DNA of 64,000 nt from Selaginella tamariscina. Taxonomy: Eukaryota > Streptophyta > Lycopodiopsida > Selaginellales > Selaginellaceae. Location: contig PUQB01000802.1 in NCBI GenBank assembly GCA_003024785.1, positions 1 through 64,000 on the forward strand. The letters run 5' to 3'. How positions within the stretch are numbered: the stretch's first letter is position 1; each line of letters begins with the position of its first letter. Position numbers and translations under genes: made by a program. This document shows positions 1-9,943 of this stretch, one piece after another. Under the pieces are notes generated by a model that saw only the letters and a list, made by a program, of their open reading frames with translations, made no database searches and was not told the DNA's origin.

Positions 1-23
1 TCGATGGCATGGTACACAGACAC

Positions 24-300
24 AACATGATCCTCTGGACAGCATGGTGGCTGCATATGTGAACGAGGGAAACCACGGAGGGGGATGGAGTTTCTAGTTA
101 AGAATGCAACAGGAAGGTGTTCTTCCAGACAGAGTTACCTTCATCAACATCCTGATTCCCCACACTTGTTATTATGTGGGAAGATGGTTCATGACATGAG
201 ACATACTCTTGCGATGGCTATGATGGTTACAGCATGGAAGACGATTGATATAGTGAAAGCCCAAATACAAGATCTCAGTATGGGAAAGACCGTGGTAGAA
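24..300 (+). pseudogene. PPR-protein fragment (plant PCMP type)
   Basis: In one frame the sequence reads DSMVAAYVNEGNHGG, meets a TAG stop near base 94, and continues in the same frame as MQQEGVLPDRVTFINIL. This is the hallmark of a pentatricopeptide repeat of the plant combinatorial and modular class (a 'W-N-S-M-I-A-Y...G...A...MQ..G..PD..TF...L' pattern). PPR proteins bind organellar RNA. Only about one and a half repeats are visible. Downstream, a region similar to the next repeat start (HTCYYVGRWFM) soon hits another stop. No start, no organelle signal and no other repeats are present, so this is a remnant or the edge of a gene lying outside the window. The family call is from the motif; inactivity is inferred from the stops. 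Confidence 0.6.
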
Positions 301-309
301 GCTCCCCAG

Positions 310-1490
310 GTAAGCATTACATATTTTAACATGTGTTTGTCTCTTCAGGTAAATCTTCATATGGGGATCGTTCTCCCAGCGACAGGCAAACTTAAATTAA
401 TTCATTAAAAAACAAATTGTTTAAGAAAGATAATAAACTCAAGATTATATATTATATTTATTTGTATATGTTAATTTAGTATAAGTAATTAAGTTAAAAT
501 CACCCAAGAATTTGTACAAAAGAGTCAAAGAGAGAGCGAAGATGTAAAAAAATCAAAATTACTATTATTGTTTTAAATTATTCTTTTTAATATGTCATAT
601 TAAGGATTTAAATGGTGAATACATATTTAACTTATTTTGGACACTTATAAAATAGAGCTTCCCTCAAGAAATTGAAGGAAAAGTAATATTACCTTAATTC
701 TTAAGGTTTCTTGATTACGTTTTTAAAATTCTTTCAATTAGTGTGCATTATGAACCCATTCACGTATACATTCAAACACGAAAACATATTAATTTAGAAA
801 TACATAATCGTAAATAACATTGCATCTTAATCCATAATAAATTCATGATTCTAAATTTTTTAAAGATTTTACCCCATGTCATAACAATAATGCAACTTAA
901 ATCTTCAGACAAAATATTGGAATAGAGTACAAACTAATCACCTTTTTCATTATTTTCAGTAAACACCACACTCAATGTGTTAAATAAAATATATTCTACG
1001 TATTAAACGGTCCGTAGGTATATTATTTTAATGTTTTGAATAACTTATTTTGTGAATAAATTAAATTCAGAAATCATATAATTAAAAAATATATTGCTTC
1101 TTCTTGCTTTAAACTTATATTATTATTTTTTTAAATATAATTTAATGTTAAAATATAATATATAAATAATTTTTAATTTTAAACAAGTTAAATTAAATTT
1201 CCTAATTAAGATATACCTTAAAAATACTGATTTAGACAAAAAATGGAATGATATTATCATTTTTTTAATATTATCTACCGCAAGTTAAGTTTCTCACTTA
1301 TGTCTAGAACAAAGATAAAACAACTAAAATATTTATTGATAGATTCTATATTACATATTTAATAGTGCCTCACATTTTTTGTTAACGGTGTGCTGACAGA
1401 GACCATGAGTTTTGCAACTCTGTAAACTTAATAACAAAGACACGGATGCATATATGTGTATAATTTACCTGAGCAGGTTTCATAGGAGGG
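310..1490. other. AT-rich intergenic DNA, nothing recognised
   Basis: This stretch is dominated by A/T runs. I see no open frame with coding character, no tRNA-like fold and no terminal repeat. Confidence 0.6.
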
Positions 1491-1497
1491 GTTTACT

Positions 1498-1640
1498 GAC
1501 GGTTTAACAAGGACTTTGGTGGTTGTGGGTGGGAATGATGTTCATGTAAAAGTTGTGGAGTATGAAGATGCTGCTCATGCCTTCTATCTTGATCCACGGA
1601 ACAAAGATGTACGAGTTGGCAAGATTTTGCAATTAAACAC
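1498..1640 (+). pseudogene. Carboxylesterase (CXE/GID1-like alpha/beta hydrolase) C-terminal fragment
   Basis: The plus strand encodes LTRTLVVVGGNDVHVKVVEY followed by EDAAHAFYLDP. This is the C-terminal part of plant carboxylesterases, where a 'GG.D' strand is followed by the catalytic histidine in 'A.HAFY'. The same segment occurs in the more complete gene on the minus strand near 34.5-35.4 kb (GGEDV..., NASHAFYGD), so the two are paralogous. No nucleophile motif or N-terminal HGGG motif is found upstream, only AT-rich sequence. It is best read as a gene relic about 300 bases outside the left end of the MULE-like element. It could also be a last exon with a very distant upstream part, but I see no candidate. 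Confidence 0.6.
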
Positions 1641-1951
1641 GTAATTATACAAATAAATTTTTAAAGAAAATTATTGAATTATTATAGTAAACATCAAGCA
1701 GTTGTTGTGTTTAAAGCAGCTAAGTTACTTAAAAATTTAAAGTCCAGATTTATATTAAGTAAATTTATAAATTTAAGTATAAATGTATTCTTTGTATCGT
1801 GCATGGACAGTATATAAGAAGCAAAACAATTTTAAAGTACAATATATGAACTTTGGTAAAACAAGTATATATCTTTCAAAATGGAAGTATTATATATAAA
1901 ATATGTATGATATATTATGTTCTTTAGAAGCTGTATACACATGGAGGATTA

Positions 1952-2050
1952 GCAAAAACCGGGCTTCGGCTTTTCGCATATTCCCGAATATCCAGGAATA
2001 TTCTGTCAAATAAATGGGAATATTCTAGAATATTCTGCTAAGTAGATTAT
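1952..2050. repeat. Putative left terminal region of the MULE-like element
   Basis: It starts with CAAAAACCGGGCTTCGG and then holds several GAATATTC palindromes, one followed by a GTAGATT motif. The GGGCTTC core recurs inverted at 8049-8066, and the GAATATTC/GTAGATT block recurs at 8005-8044. Such repeated palindromes at element ends are plausible transposase-binding sites; this is inference. Confidence 0.45.
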
Positions 2051-2133
2051 CTTTAACTTTCAATATAAAATGCCAACCAACAAGTGAAAAACGCTAATTA
2101 TTTGCCGACTAGACTTTACTATACCGACTGAAC

Positions 2134-5100
2134 TTAAAAGGTCGCAGGTTCGACATTGCGCTTGCAATCAACCAATAACCGATGCACTTCTGCTGGAGTA
2201 AGGGTCCGCCTCTGTAAGAAGTAAGTAATCGTTGGGTCCAATCCAAGAACATGAGTGTACACAAAATACATGTGTTGGCAGGGGCTCCAGTTCTTGGCTT
2301 TCTAAAAAGTTGCACAAGTGCATGACGGAACAGTAGAAATTGTTACCTTAGCAGATTGCATGCCTGCAGAGACAATGAAGGCCTCAGTCTTCCCTCTTTG
2401 AACCACCTCCACGTTGTTGATCCGACCTTGAAGAATCTTTGCCTGGTTGTAATGTTTCTCATGTTCCTTGGACATTCTTGTTGGTGTTCGCACACTCCGT
2501 CCATGGTATGTTGGTACTCTATGTGCTCCTCTCCTCTTGGTGGTGATGGTGTTCGATCCATTCGGCTACTACTGTCGTCTACCATTTCTTCAAACTGGCC
2601 AAACCTCTGGAACTTCTGGAATACTCTCAGGAGGAATCCCTGCATATGGTCGTCTGAAGCAACAAGAATCGCGTGGGCAGAACCATAACATCTGATGAGT
2701 GAACTCAATGTTCCCAAATGCATTTGTATATTGCCGTCTACCATGAAATCCTGGTGCTGGTACACGATGTGGATATCCTATGGGTCTGCCACACTTGCTG
2801 TTACCGTCCTGAGTGAGACCTAGACATTTCACCTGACTTGCCTCCCCAATGCATCTGATGGCCCACTGAGTCATCAACGTCTCTCTTTCAGTGACATTGA
2901 CATCTTGAAACTTGATTTTTTCCTGCGTGCATTTGGGATGACTTGTTCTGCATATTGTGTATCATGTCTATGTATACGAAGTGCATCAATCCCATGGTCC
3001 CCAGTTGACGGTTGACGAACGGTTCGAACACGAACATTTGTTGTAGAGGCAAACTCAGACTTGCAAGATGCTCTTCATCATTAACAAGATTTGCAAAAGT
3101 GTTGGAGACACTGATTTTCTGCTGAATTTCCTGCTGTGCACGTTTCAGAAGAGTTTCCATGGAAGGACCTGTGCCTGAATATCTCCCTTCAAATGATGCC
3201 TTGACCTTTGCACTTTGGAAAACAGCATCTGTTAAATCTAACATTGTTGCCTCCAACAAAGGAACACGCTTCGTCAGCCTTGCTCTTCGTGCTCTTGCAT
3301 GAACAACTTCGGAGTTGTTAGTGGTAGGCACATTCGCAACACCATCTTCTGTCAAGTCAATTATCTCTGTCATGGAAATATGATCTTCATGTCTTGCCCA
3401 CCATGACAGCCATGTTTGCAAAGCGCTAACGTTACTGGACCTGCCTTCCCAAAATGACTCCAACATTACTCGTCGTTCCAACTTATCTTGGTTGGTTAGT
3501 GCTGCAGGCCATGAGCGTGCAAGGTTCATGTGCTCCTCCCTGTGTTCCTCAAGTATCCACTTCTTTGTAACTTGACGCACTGACTGCATGTAATGGAACA
3601 AACAACTCCTTTCTCTTCCTCTCATCTTTGACCCATTGTTGAAAACTTGACGCAATGCTAACCAAATTGCACCTGACTCATCTGACATGAACCCCGCAAA
3701 GTTCACATTATGAAGTCCTTGCTTGCTGCACACTTGAAGCATAGTGTTCAAAAATTTGATCACCGCCACACTATCCTCCCTGATCATGTCACCATAAGCA
3801 AGTGTCACCATCGACCTTAAACTGCACAAACATAAGTGCATTATATTAGTAAGTATTTTAAAACATAGATATGTTAATACTTACAATGGATCATAGAGAT
3901 GTATTCCCAGTGTACACCAATCATCAATACGATATGTGTGGTCTAGCACCACCCACTGCTGTTCGAGATCACCTCCAGATTGACACCTTCTAATGTAGTC
4001 TATTCCGGATCCTGGGCCGGCAACCGTCATTTTGAAGATTAAAGGCTGCTCTTCAGCTCCGTTGAGGTCCATTCCGGGTATGTGGATAACATGTATGAAT
4101 GGGATTGATAGCTTCTTCTTTAACTGCAGAAGTCCTTCGTAACCTTCTTTGAAACGAGTGTCTCTTGTTCTAGCCTGAGATATCCATTCTCTTGTTCTAC
4201 AGTGGAAAGGTTAAGCATCTCCAAAAGGAAATAATAATTTTTTTGCTTACCGGCGGTGATTTGTGAGTGGTAGTAGATCTGACAGAACCTTGTCGTATGA
4301 TACATCTCCAGAATCTGTTACCAGTTTTTCCAAAATTATATTGCGTGCTGCTTGAAACTCTATGACACGTTGATTAGTTCTTGGGGTTGCAGCGACTGCT
4401 TTGTTGATTGTCTCCTTAGCTCTGTCTTTAGAGACCATGGATTCGGGTGGTCTACGTGGGTTTGATGTTCTCCAAGATGGATGAAAAGCCTCGTGCATGT
4501 GATATCATCTGGAATTATGTAATATGCAACAACGGAGCATGTCTGCACTAGAAGGGGCTCATTGTTGCAATGCACACACTTCATTCCAAGCACTCTACCA
4601 TCTGAAGATAACTGGACTTTATCAATGGTGCCCTTAAATTGGCAGTCATTTGCTTTCTTACTGAAGCTGATGAACGGACATGTTTCCTTTACGCATTTCA
4701 TGTGGCCAATACATGAACTGCGACTAACACGAGCTGGAACATTCCAATGTGTTGTGCAGCGTTGAGTCCAGTAATCACACCCATCCTTCCTATTCATCCC
4801 TTTGTACTTGTCCTTCATTGTTTCGTGTGCTGGCAACTCGTAAATCACATTTCCGTTGCAATCTTCTGGGACCTCAGCAACTTGCTGAATCGATGACGAG
4901 ACCACCAGTTGCTTCCCAATCCTACATCTCTGACTATTGCGAAGTATTGTTACCATAGAATTGTCCCGATCTGTTGTCTCCAACCGGAATAGCGGTCCTT
5001 TGGAAGGAAGAAGTGTGTAATACACAAAACTGCTAGCTCTTGCCCCTTCTGGTTCTACCTCAACATTCGCAGCATCTCCACCAACAACAGACATCAAATG

Positions 5101-5229
5101 CAGCACTTTAAAAGATTGCCAAGGTGGAATGTCAAATGCAGACCTGAGATCTGTTTCAAAGACAAATGCAATACCATCTTCATCTGCAGGGAAGTCCTTG
5201 TCAACACCATTGTAGCTGATTCTTGCCAT
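2134..5229 (-). CDS. Mutator-like (MULE) transposase, DDE core plus SWIM zinc finger, frame-broken
   Basis: The likely start is at 5229 (MARISYNGVDKDFPADEDG). Exon 1 (4251-5229) encodes a Cys/His-rich N-terminal DNA-binding-like region (C..C...HCNNEP... H.H) and then an alpha-helical segment. Exon 2 (3885-4169) holds VVLDHTYRIDDWC, the first catalytic Asp of MULE transposases. Exon 3 starts at 3821, joins in phase and contains GFMSDESGAIWLALRQVF with the second Asp, followed by CLFHYMQSVRQV. The C-terminus carries a SWIM zinc finger, CTCATF then SPCQHMYFVY, with an in-frame TAG at 2302-2304 between its halves. The tail reads VHRLL to a stop at 2134. Frame breaks occur near 4440, near 2930 (in a six-A run) and twice between 2760 and 2490. 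The protein would cut and join the element ends in the nucleus. The copy is inactive as written, or carries assembly errors. Confidence 0.8.
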
Positions 5230-5274
5230 GTAGCAAAAATGGAACAAACAAAAGTTAAAATTCAAAGACAATGA

Positions 5275-5700
5275 ACATATTACACACGATGGTTAATGTG
5301 TTTGTTAGTCGTGAGGCAATCATTTCATTGACAAATATTAAAAATAATATTAATTGCGTGCGTCTGGGTAGAAGAGTGAAATTAATTTACTGCGTCTGGG
5401 TAGGTTTTTTGTAAATTAAAAAGTTTTACTATGTACAAGTGGCGATCATGCATGCAATATGTTTACAGAAATTAGGTTGGTTTTTAATTGATTTAGGGCG
5501 GCTAGGGTTTTGCAATTAGGGCGGCTAGGGCAGCTAGGGCGGCTAGGTTTTCGTGGAGCAGGGCTCATTTGGGGGCATAGCGTGGAGCAAGTGTGGCTCC
5601 AGGGATTAATCACAATAGGCTTCCATTGAGGGGGTGAGTATTTTCTGATTTCTTCATGATCTGCTCATGATCTTTTCATGATCTGTTCATCTTTTTACAT
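5275..5700. other. Spacer upstream of the transposase gene, with GGCGGCTAG microrepeats
   Basis: This non-coding stretch lies between the transposase start and the minisatellite, so it should hold the transposase promoter. At 5498-5549 the motif GGCGGCTAGGG is repeated three to four times with small changes (one copy reads GGCAGCTAGGG). A 'catgatct(g/t)(t/c)tcatgat' repeat sits at 5655-5690. No gene is seen. Confidence 0.5.
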
Positions 5701-5724
5701 CTCTTCACAGTTGCAAGAAATCCG

Positions 5725-6035
5725 AGTCGGCCTGCCGACTCGGACTGACTTCGTTGTCCGTCCCAGTCGGCAGGCCGACTGGGGTGGACTGTTCCAGATC
5801 CAGTCAACATTTTGACCGGGGTTGACTGTTCCAGCCCCAGTCAGCATTTTGACTAGGGTTGACTGTTCTAGTCCCACCTAGCATTTTGACTGGGCCTTGC
5901 TTCGTTCCCAGTCCCAGACTGGGCCTCCCTTTGTTGCCAGTCCCAGTCGGCATGCCGACTGACTCCCTTTGCCAGTCCCAGTCGGCATGCCGACTGGGAC
6001 TCCCTTTGTTGCCAGGCCAGTCGGCATGTCGACTG
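5725..6035. repeat. Palindromic minisatellite (AGTCGGC-NN-GCCGACT units)
   Basis: The core palindrome AGTCGGCNTGCCGACT or a close variant occurs five times (about 5726, 5765, 5945, 5979 and 6019). Each copy can fold into a 7-bp stem hairpin. Between the copies lie 'GTTGACTGTTCCAG' and 'CAGTCNNCATTTTGACT' units repeated about three times (5785-5895), and 'GGGACTCCCTTTGTTGCCAG' units (5920-6015). The array is GC-rich in an AT-rich neighbourhood. It sits exactly between the divergently transcribed transposase and methyltransferase-like genes. It stays open in frame and merges without a stop into the first recognisable coding bases of the downstream gene. Confidence 0.8.
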
Positions 6036-6039
6036 GGAC

Positions 6040-7941
6040 TTGCCGAGTGAGATTGAGGATGATCTTGAGAAGGCTGCCAGGGCATCCAAAGGCAACAAAT
6101 ACCAGGAGCAACAACAGGTCTACATTAAGCATGACAAGCGCATGATGAAGATCTTAGCCATCATCGATCCTGCATTGGGTGAAGAGTGGTTCGACAAGGT
6201 GACCCAAATCACATGGAAACAATGCAAATGGATGGGGTTGGAAAAGCTGTACGCGCTTTTCAAGGGCGAGAATTCCAAACGAGACGAGAATCATGTACTT
6301 CAATAAACTGGTACGTCTCGATCTGAAGAGAGAGCAAGAGACACTTGGATTGCCGGGTGTTCAGGATAAGGAGTGGATAAGGTGGTTTACTATCGATTTG
6401 TATTGGCGAGCGATCAGAGAGGAGGCAGTACAGATTCTCACGGGACTCATCGAGGATGGCGAGTGGAGCAGGCCGGTTACAGATTTCACGACTTGGTACG
6501 ATGAAGTGCGGGTAAAATGCAAGAACGTGATGTTCCAGCCATTCCATGAGTGTGTGAAGTTCACTTACTCCATAGAGCCGAAAGAGTTCCTCGAACACAA
6601 AGAGACAGCAAGAAGGATGATTTGGAGGTAAGGATGATCTTCTTTAACATTGTTACATTCTGACACTACTATATGTTCATTACAGGTATGTCGCAGCGAG
6701 AAAGGTGCCTCACACACAGACTATGGTATTCTGGTCAGATTACATGGAAGCACCACACATGTGGTCGAAGATAAGATCTGGCCTGACAGAGTTTGAACGT
6801 GTAAACGTACCGTTCTAGCTTGATTATCCACCTGGGCAACCACCAACATGGGAGAGAGGATCTCTACAATGAACACTCAAAAGATCTCCCATGCATCTCA
6901 TGGGATCCGGCAGAGGTCGACTTCATTAAGAAGACAAAGGCCAAGGCAAAGCGACGTCAGCCTGTGCAGCAGTCAAAGAAGACCTCAGATACAGTAGCTG
7001 GCACCTCCACTACTCGCGATCCAGCTGCCTTATTCAATTTATCTGAAGTGCTACCATCGCAGGGAACCATGGACATCAAGGATGACTTGGTCACATTCGT
7101 CCCTTCACTTGCTACAACTCGAGGTGATAATTTCTTGGCGATTGATGACATCGAGGAGATGCAACAGGCCGTGCTCATGGATGAGAAGGAAGAGGAGGTT
7201 CCTGACGCTAGACTGGTTCTTTATAGAAAAGTTCAGACACAGGTGGCCAGGTACCATACAGCTGACAGCCAGACTCGCTACCAGCATATTGCGGGAGAAT
7301 ATGGTTTCAACTTGGTGATCTTCGACCTTCCAAATGGAACCTTGCCAGGAAATACAACGAGTGATACGCCATACCTCTACCTTGATCCAGTGAAGTTCGA
7401 TGAAGCACTCCAGTTTGCAGGTATGCATATGGCTGCAAATGGTTGGTTGGTTGTGTTTGCTGCAGCAAACACCTGGGATCAAGTTGTCCGAGCTGCAAGT
7501 GTGGTGGACCTTCAACTTGCTGCAACGTACTACATCTACAGAGGGCGTGGTTGGGGCTACCGCAACAAGATGAAGGTACTTTTTTTCTTTATTCATGAAG
7601 TTCATTAGTGATTTTTGATGTTTTAACAGGAGAGCATCCTGCTCCTTCTTGTCTTCCAAGATACATCTAGAGGATTGCGCGATAATCCGCTGCGTTTGTC
7701 ATCAACAATTCTTGTTGATAATCCTGAGCGGTTCCAAGAACCATGGTAGGCATTTCATTTCAAAAATTAAGTATTTACCATTATCTTCACATGCAGGATG
7801 GACTACCAACCGAAGAGCACTCGATTGATGCAGCTCGTGATAGAACGACTCACCCGGCCAGGTGATCTTATCTGGGATATAGGCAGTGGTACGGGGTCCT
7901 CAATGCTTGCAGCTATCGAGCTGGGGAGAAATACAGTATAA
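6040..7941 (+). CDS. Beta-class (permuted) SAM methyltransferase-like protein, four exons, frame-broken
   Basis: Proposed exons are 6040-6627, 6686-7575, 7630-7745 and 7797-7941. All three introns are GT-AG and 51-58 bp. The first ~350 residues are unrecognised: acidic and helical, then a basic Lys-rich linker (KKTKAKAKRRQ, near 6930). The C-terminal part resembles DNA amino-methyltransferases in permuted order. FNLVIFDLPNG (7309-7338) sits where motif IV (D/N/S-P-P-Y/F/W) is expected. Then comes YQPKSTRLMQLVIERL (motif X-like) and PGDLIWDIGSGTGSS with AAIELGR (SAM-binding motif I). Known members transfer methyl groups to adenine N6 or cytosine N4 in DNA. Here motif IV is atypical and the protein ends soon after motif I, so activity is doubtful. 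Breaks lie near 6265, at 6816 (TAG) and near 6860. The true start is unclear; no ATG is obvious after the minisatellite. Confidence 0.6.
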
Positions 7942-7984
7942 ACATGGCTATGATTTAAATATTTTTTGTTGTTAATTGCCGACT

Positions 7985-8076
7985 GAGCCAAAATCCTAAA
8001 TTCTAAGAATATTTAGGAATATTCTAAGAATATTCTGGTAGATTCCAAGCTCGGAAGCCCGGAAGCCCTCTTTTTG
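7985..8076. repeat. Putative right terminal region of the MULE-like element
   Basis: It contains GAATATTT, GAATATTC and GAATATTC in close array, then GGTAGATTCC, then CGGAAGCCCGGAAGCCC and CTCTTTTTG. The last part is an inverted match to the left end at 1953-1970. Its outer limit is inferred from that match only. Confidence 0.45.
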
Positions 8077-8087
8077 TCAGGACTCCC

Positions 8088-8450
8088 ATGGCATCGGCTA
8101 GGACAACAATAGGTCCAACAATTATTGTTACAACTGGAAGCACTATGGCATCAGCCATAGATTTCATAGCACCTGCTACCAATTTTGCTCCTTTAAACTC
8201 TGAGTCAATCCTAGCCTTCCACTCAGTAGCAATGGCGCCTAATGAGGCTAGTCCGATTGCATCAAGAGGAAGGGGTCATGGCCAAGGAAGAGGGACAGAG
8301 GCAAGAAAAGGACGTGGCCGAGGACGTGTGACCACAATAACACGAAAACGAAAACAGACTTCAACAGGCCATGAAGAACAGGCTGAGCAGCAAGGAGCCG
8401 GGAACAACATGGAAGAGGCAGTTGCTTGGAGGCGGGTAGTAAATAATTAG
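8088..8450 (+). CDS. Unrecognised 120-residue ORF with RG-rich, AT-hook-like tail
   Basis: An ATG-initiated frame of 120 codons begins 12 bases past the inferred right end of the MULE-like element. The first 60 residues are Ala/Thr/Ile-rich without a recognised domain. Residues 60-85 read SRGRGHGQGRG then KGRGRGR and RKRKQ, a basic Gly-Arg segment such as DNA- or RNA-binding tails carry. The end is acidic and Gln-rich. It may be an exon of the element's second gene, a host gene remnant, or chance. I find no neighbour evidence to decide. Confidence 0.25.
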   Translation: MASARTTIGPTIIVTTGSTMASAIDFIAPATNFAPLNSESILAFHSVAMAPNEASPIASRGRGHGQGRGTEARKGRGRGRVTTITRKRKQTSTGHEEQAEQQGAGNNMEEAVAWRRVVNN

Positions 8451-8695
8451 GACTACTAAAACCGGCATAAATCTGTTGGTGCTTATTATACGGTGAAAGA
8501 ATCTTTTTTATGACGTGGCATAATTTTTATAAACTTATGTCCACGTTGCTGATTTTTTGAAGGTTTTTGACGAGAGATAAAACCGGTGCAAATAATTCCA
8601 TATAATAAGGCCGTAAGTAGAACTTAAACATTTGAATTTTAAATTGTTTTTTACGCCATTTGATCATTTGATCCTCCCAGCCACAAGCGTGCCGC

Positions 8696-8745
8696 CACGT
8701 GTCGGAATGTGTCGGATGCAATCCAACGGCCAGGAATACCTTATC
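8696..8745 (+). promoter_or_regulatory. G-box plus I-box light-response module upstream of GapA
   Basis: A CACGTG G-box (8696-8701, in GCCACGTGTC context) is followed 38 bases later by an I-box, GATAAG on the minus strand (8740-8745). This pair is the classical light-response arrangement of RbcS and GapA-type plastid genes. It lies about 180-230 bases before the GapA ATG at 8925. Motif presence is seen directly; function is inferred. Confidence 0.5.
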
Positions 8746-8924
8746 CCCTTCGCCATAAGGTGAAGGAAGCACCGGCTGAGAAGCCAAATGACTTTGCCTC
8801 CTTCTCCTCCTAACCCCGACGCGTTAATCCTAACCAAAGCATCTAGAAGAAGATAGCGCTCTCAGCAGCATTTGGATTTCCTTCTTCTGGCTGAGTCTTG
8901 TTCTTGAGGGGGTGATTGGCGGCC

Positions 8925-9937
8925 ATGGCGGCGGCGTCCATCACCGTATCACCGGCCTGTGTCAGAAGCAATGCTGCTGTGAGTAGTGTGACAATGGTTT
9001 TTGGTAATTCGCTCCAGAAATTGATGTTTTGATTTTGAGCAGAGCAACTCAATGGGATTCACAGACTTCTCCGGACTCAAGAGCGGAAATGCGGTCACAT
9101 TCGGGAGGCGAGCGGATGATTTGGCGACGAGGGTGGCTGCCCAGACGAGCAAGGTACCCACATTTGCAAAATCTTTGGGCAAGAGATGGATTGATCGATG
9201 AATCTGTGATGAATTCGGTGAATGAATCGAGTACAGGTAGGAGTGGGAGGAGGCATGAAGCGGGCGGTAGCAGAGGCCAAAATCAAGGTGGCCATCAACG
9301 GATTTGGGCGAATTGGTCGCAACTTCATCCGCTGCTGGCATGGAAGAAAAGACTCGCCGCTGGACGTGATTGCGATCACGACACCGGAGGTGTGAAGCAA
9401 GCTTCTCACTTGCTCAAGTACGATTCAATGCTTGGGATATTTGATGCGGATGTCAAGGTTGCGGGAGATAGCGCGATCTCCGTCGACGGCAAAGTCATCA
9501 AGGTGGTGTCTAACAGGGATCCGCTCAAGCTTCCTTGGGGGTAAGATTCAGGTCATTCATTCATTCATGATTCATGATTCAATGATCTTGCGTTTTGCGT
9601 TTTGATTCGATCGATGTGATTGACGATGCAGGGAGCTCGGGATTGATCTTGTGATTGAGGGAACCGGCGTGTTCGTCGATCAAAGAGGGTGCTGGCAAGC
9701 ACTTGACTGCGGGCGCCAAGAAGGTTTTGATATCACAGCTCCTGGAAAGGGTGCGATCCCACCTATGTCGTGGTGTGAATGCGGAGAAGTACAGCCCAGC
9801 GAGGCGATCATCAGCAACGCCTCCTGCACAACCAATTGCTTGGCGCCGTTCGTCAAAGTCCTGGATGAAAAATTCGGTATGACCCTAAATCTTCTTCCGC
9901 AGCTCCTCATGATCGCAATTTTTCAGGAATCATCTAA
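8925..9937 (+). pseudogene. GAPA: Plastid glyceraldehyde-3-phosphate dehydrogenase A, 5' half only
   Basis: Exons are 8925-8978, 9043-9153, 9237-9540, 9632-9876 and the first bases of a fifth at about 9928, with GT-AG introns of 51-91 bp in matching phases. Exons 1-2 encode a chloroplast transit peptide (MAAASITVSPACVRSN..., [10 protein letters not shown]). Exon 3 starts the enzyme with [15 protein letters not shown], the dinucleotide-binding turn, and exon 4 contains the catalytic cysteine in [12 protein letters not shown]. GapA is the NADPH-using Calvin-cycle enzyme. One base is missing in exon 3 near 9381 (an AA shortened to A), and exon 4 has several more frame changes (around 9681, 9737 and 9770-9800). 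Exon 5 reads G-I-I and is then replaced by unrelated, reverse-oriented gag-element sequence. About half of the catalytic domain is missing from the window. Confidence 0.85.
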
Positions 9938-9943
9938 GCTTCC

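Larger units (their letters stand above)
1952..8076. mobile_element. MULE-like DNA transposon with a methyltransferase-like partner gene
   Basis: The interval contains a minus-strand Mutator-like transposase gene (2134-5229), a palindromic minisatellite (about 5725-6035) and a plus-strand gene whose C-terminal part resembles a DNA methyltransferase (about 6040-7941). The two ends share related sequence. The left end has CAAAAAcCGGGCTTCGG at 1953; read inward from the right end there is CAAAAAgaGGGCTTCcGGG at 8076. Both ends also carry clusters of the palindrome GAATATTC (left 2009-2040, right 8005-8035). I could not find a convincing 8-11 bp target-site duplication, so the exact ends are tentative, and the terminal repeats are short and imperfect. 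The transposase assignment is strong. That the second gene belongs to the same element is inferred from its position inside the shared ends. Confidence 0.6.

Noticed and set aside
2134..2165. tRNA B-box-like GGTCGCAGGTTCGACATTGC, suggesting a tRNA or SINE
   Set aside because: It lies inside the C-terminal coding part of the MULE transposase in frame with VDCKRNVEPATF, and no A-box or cloverleaf is found.
5804..6132. Minus-strand frames of 76-93 codons rich in repeated SRHADW / GMPTG
   Set aside because: They are translations of the palindromic minisatellite. All frames are open there because the repeat lacks stops, not because it codes for proteins on that strand.
7105..7659. 184-codon minus-strand frame
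   Set aside because: It is opposite the methyltransferase-like gene, has unusual Cys/His composition and no motif, and the plus strand explains the region.
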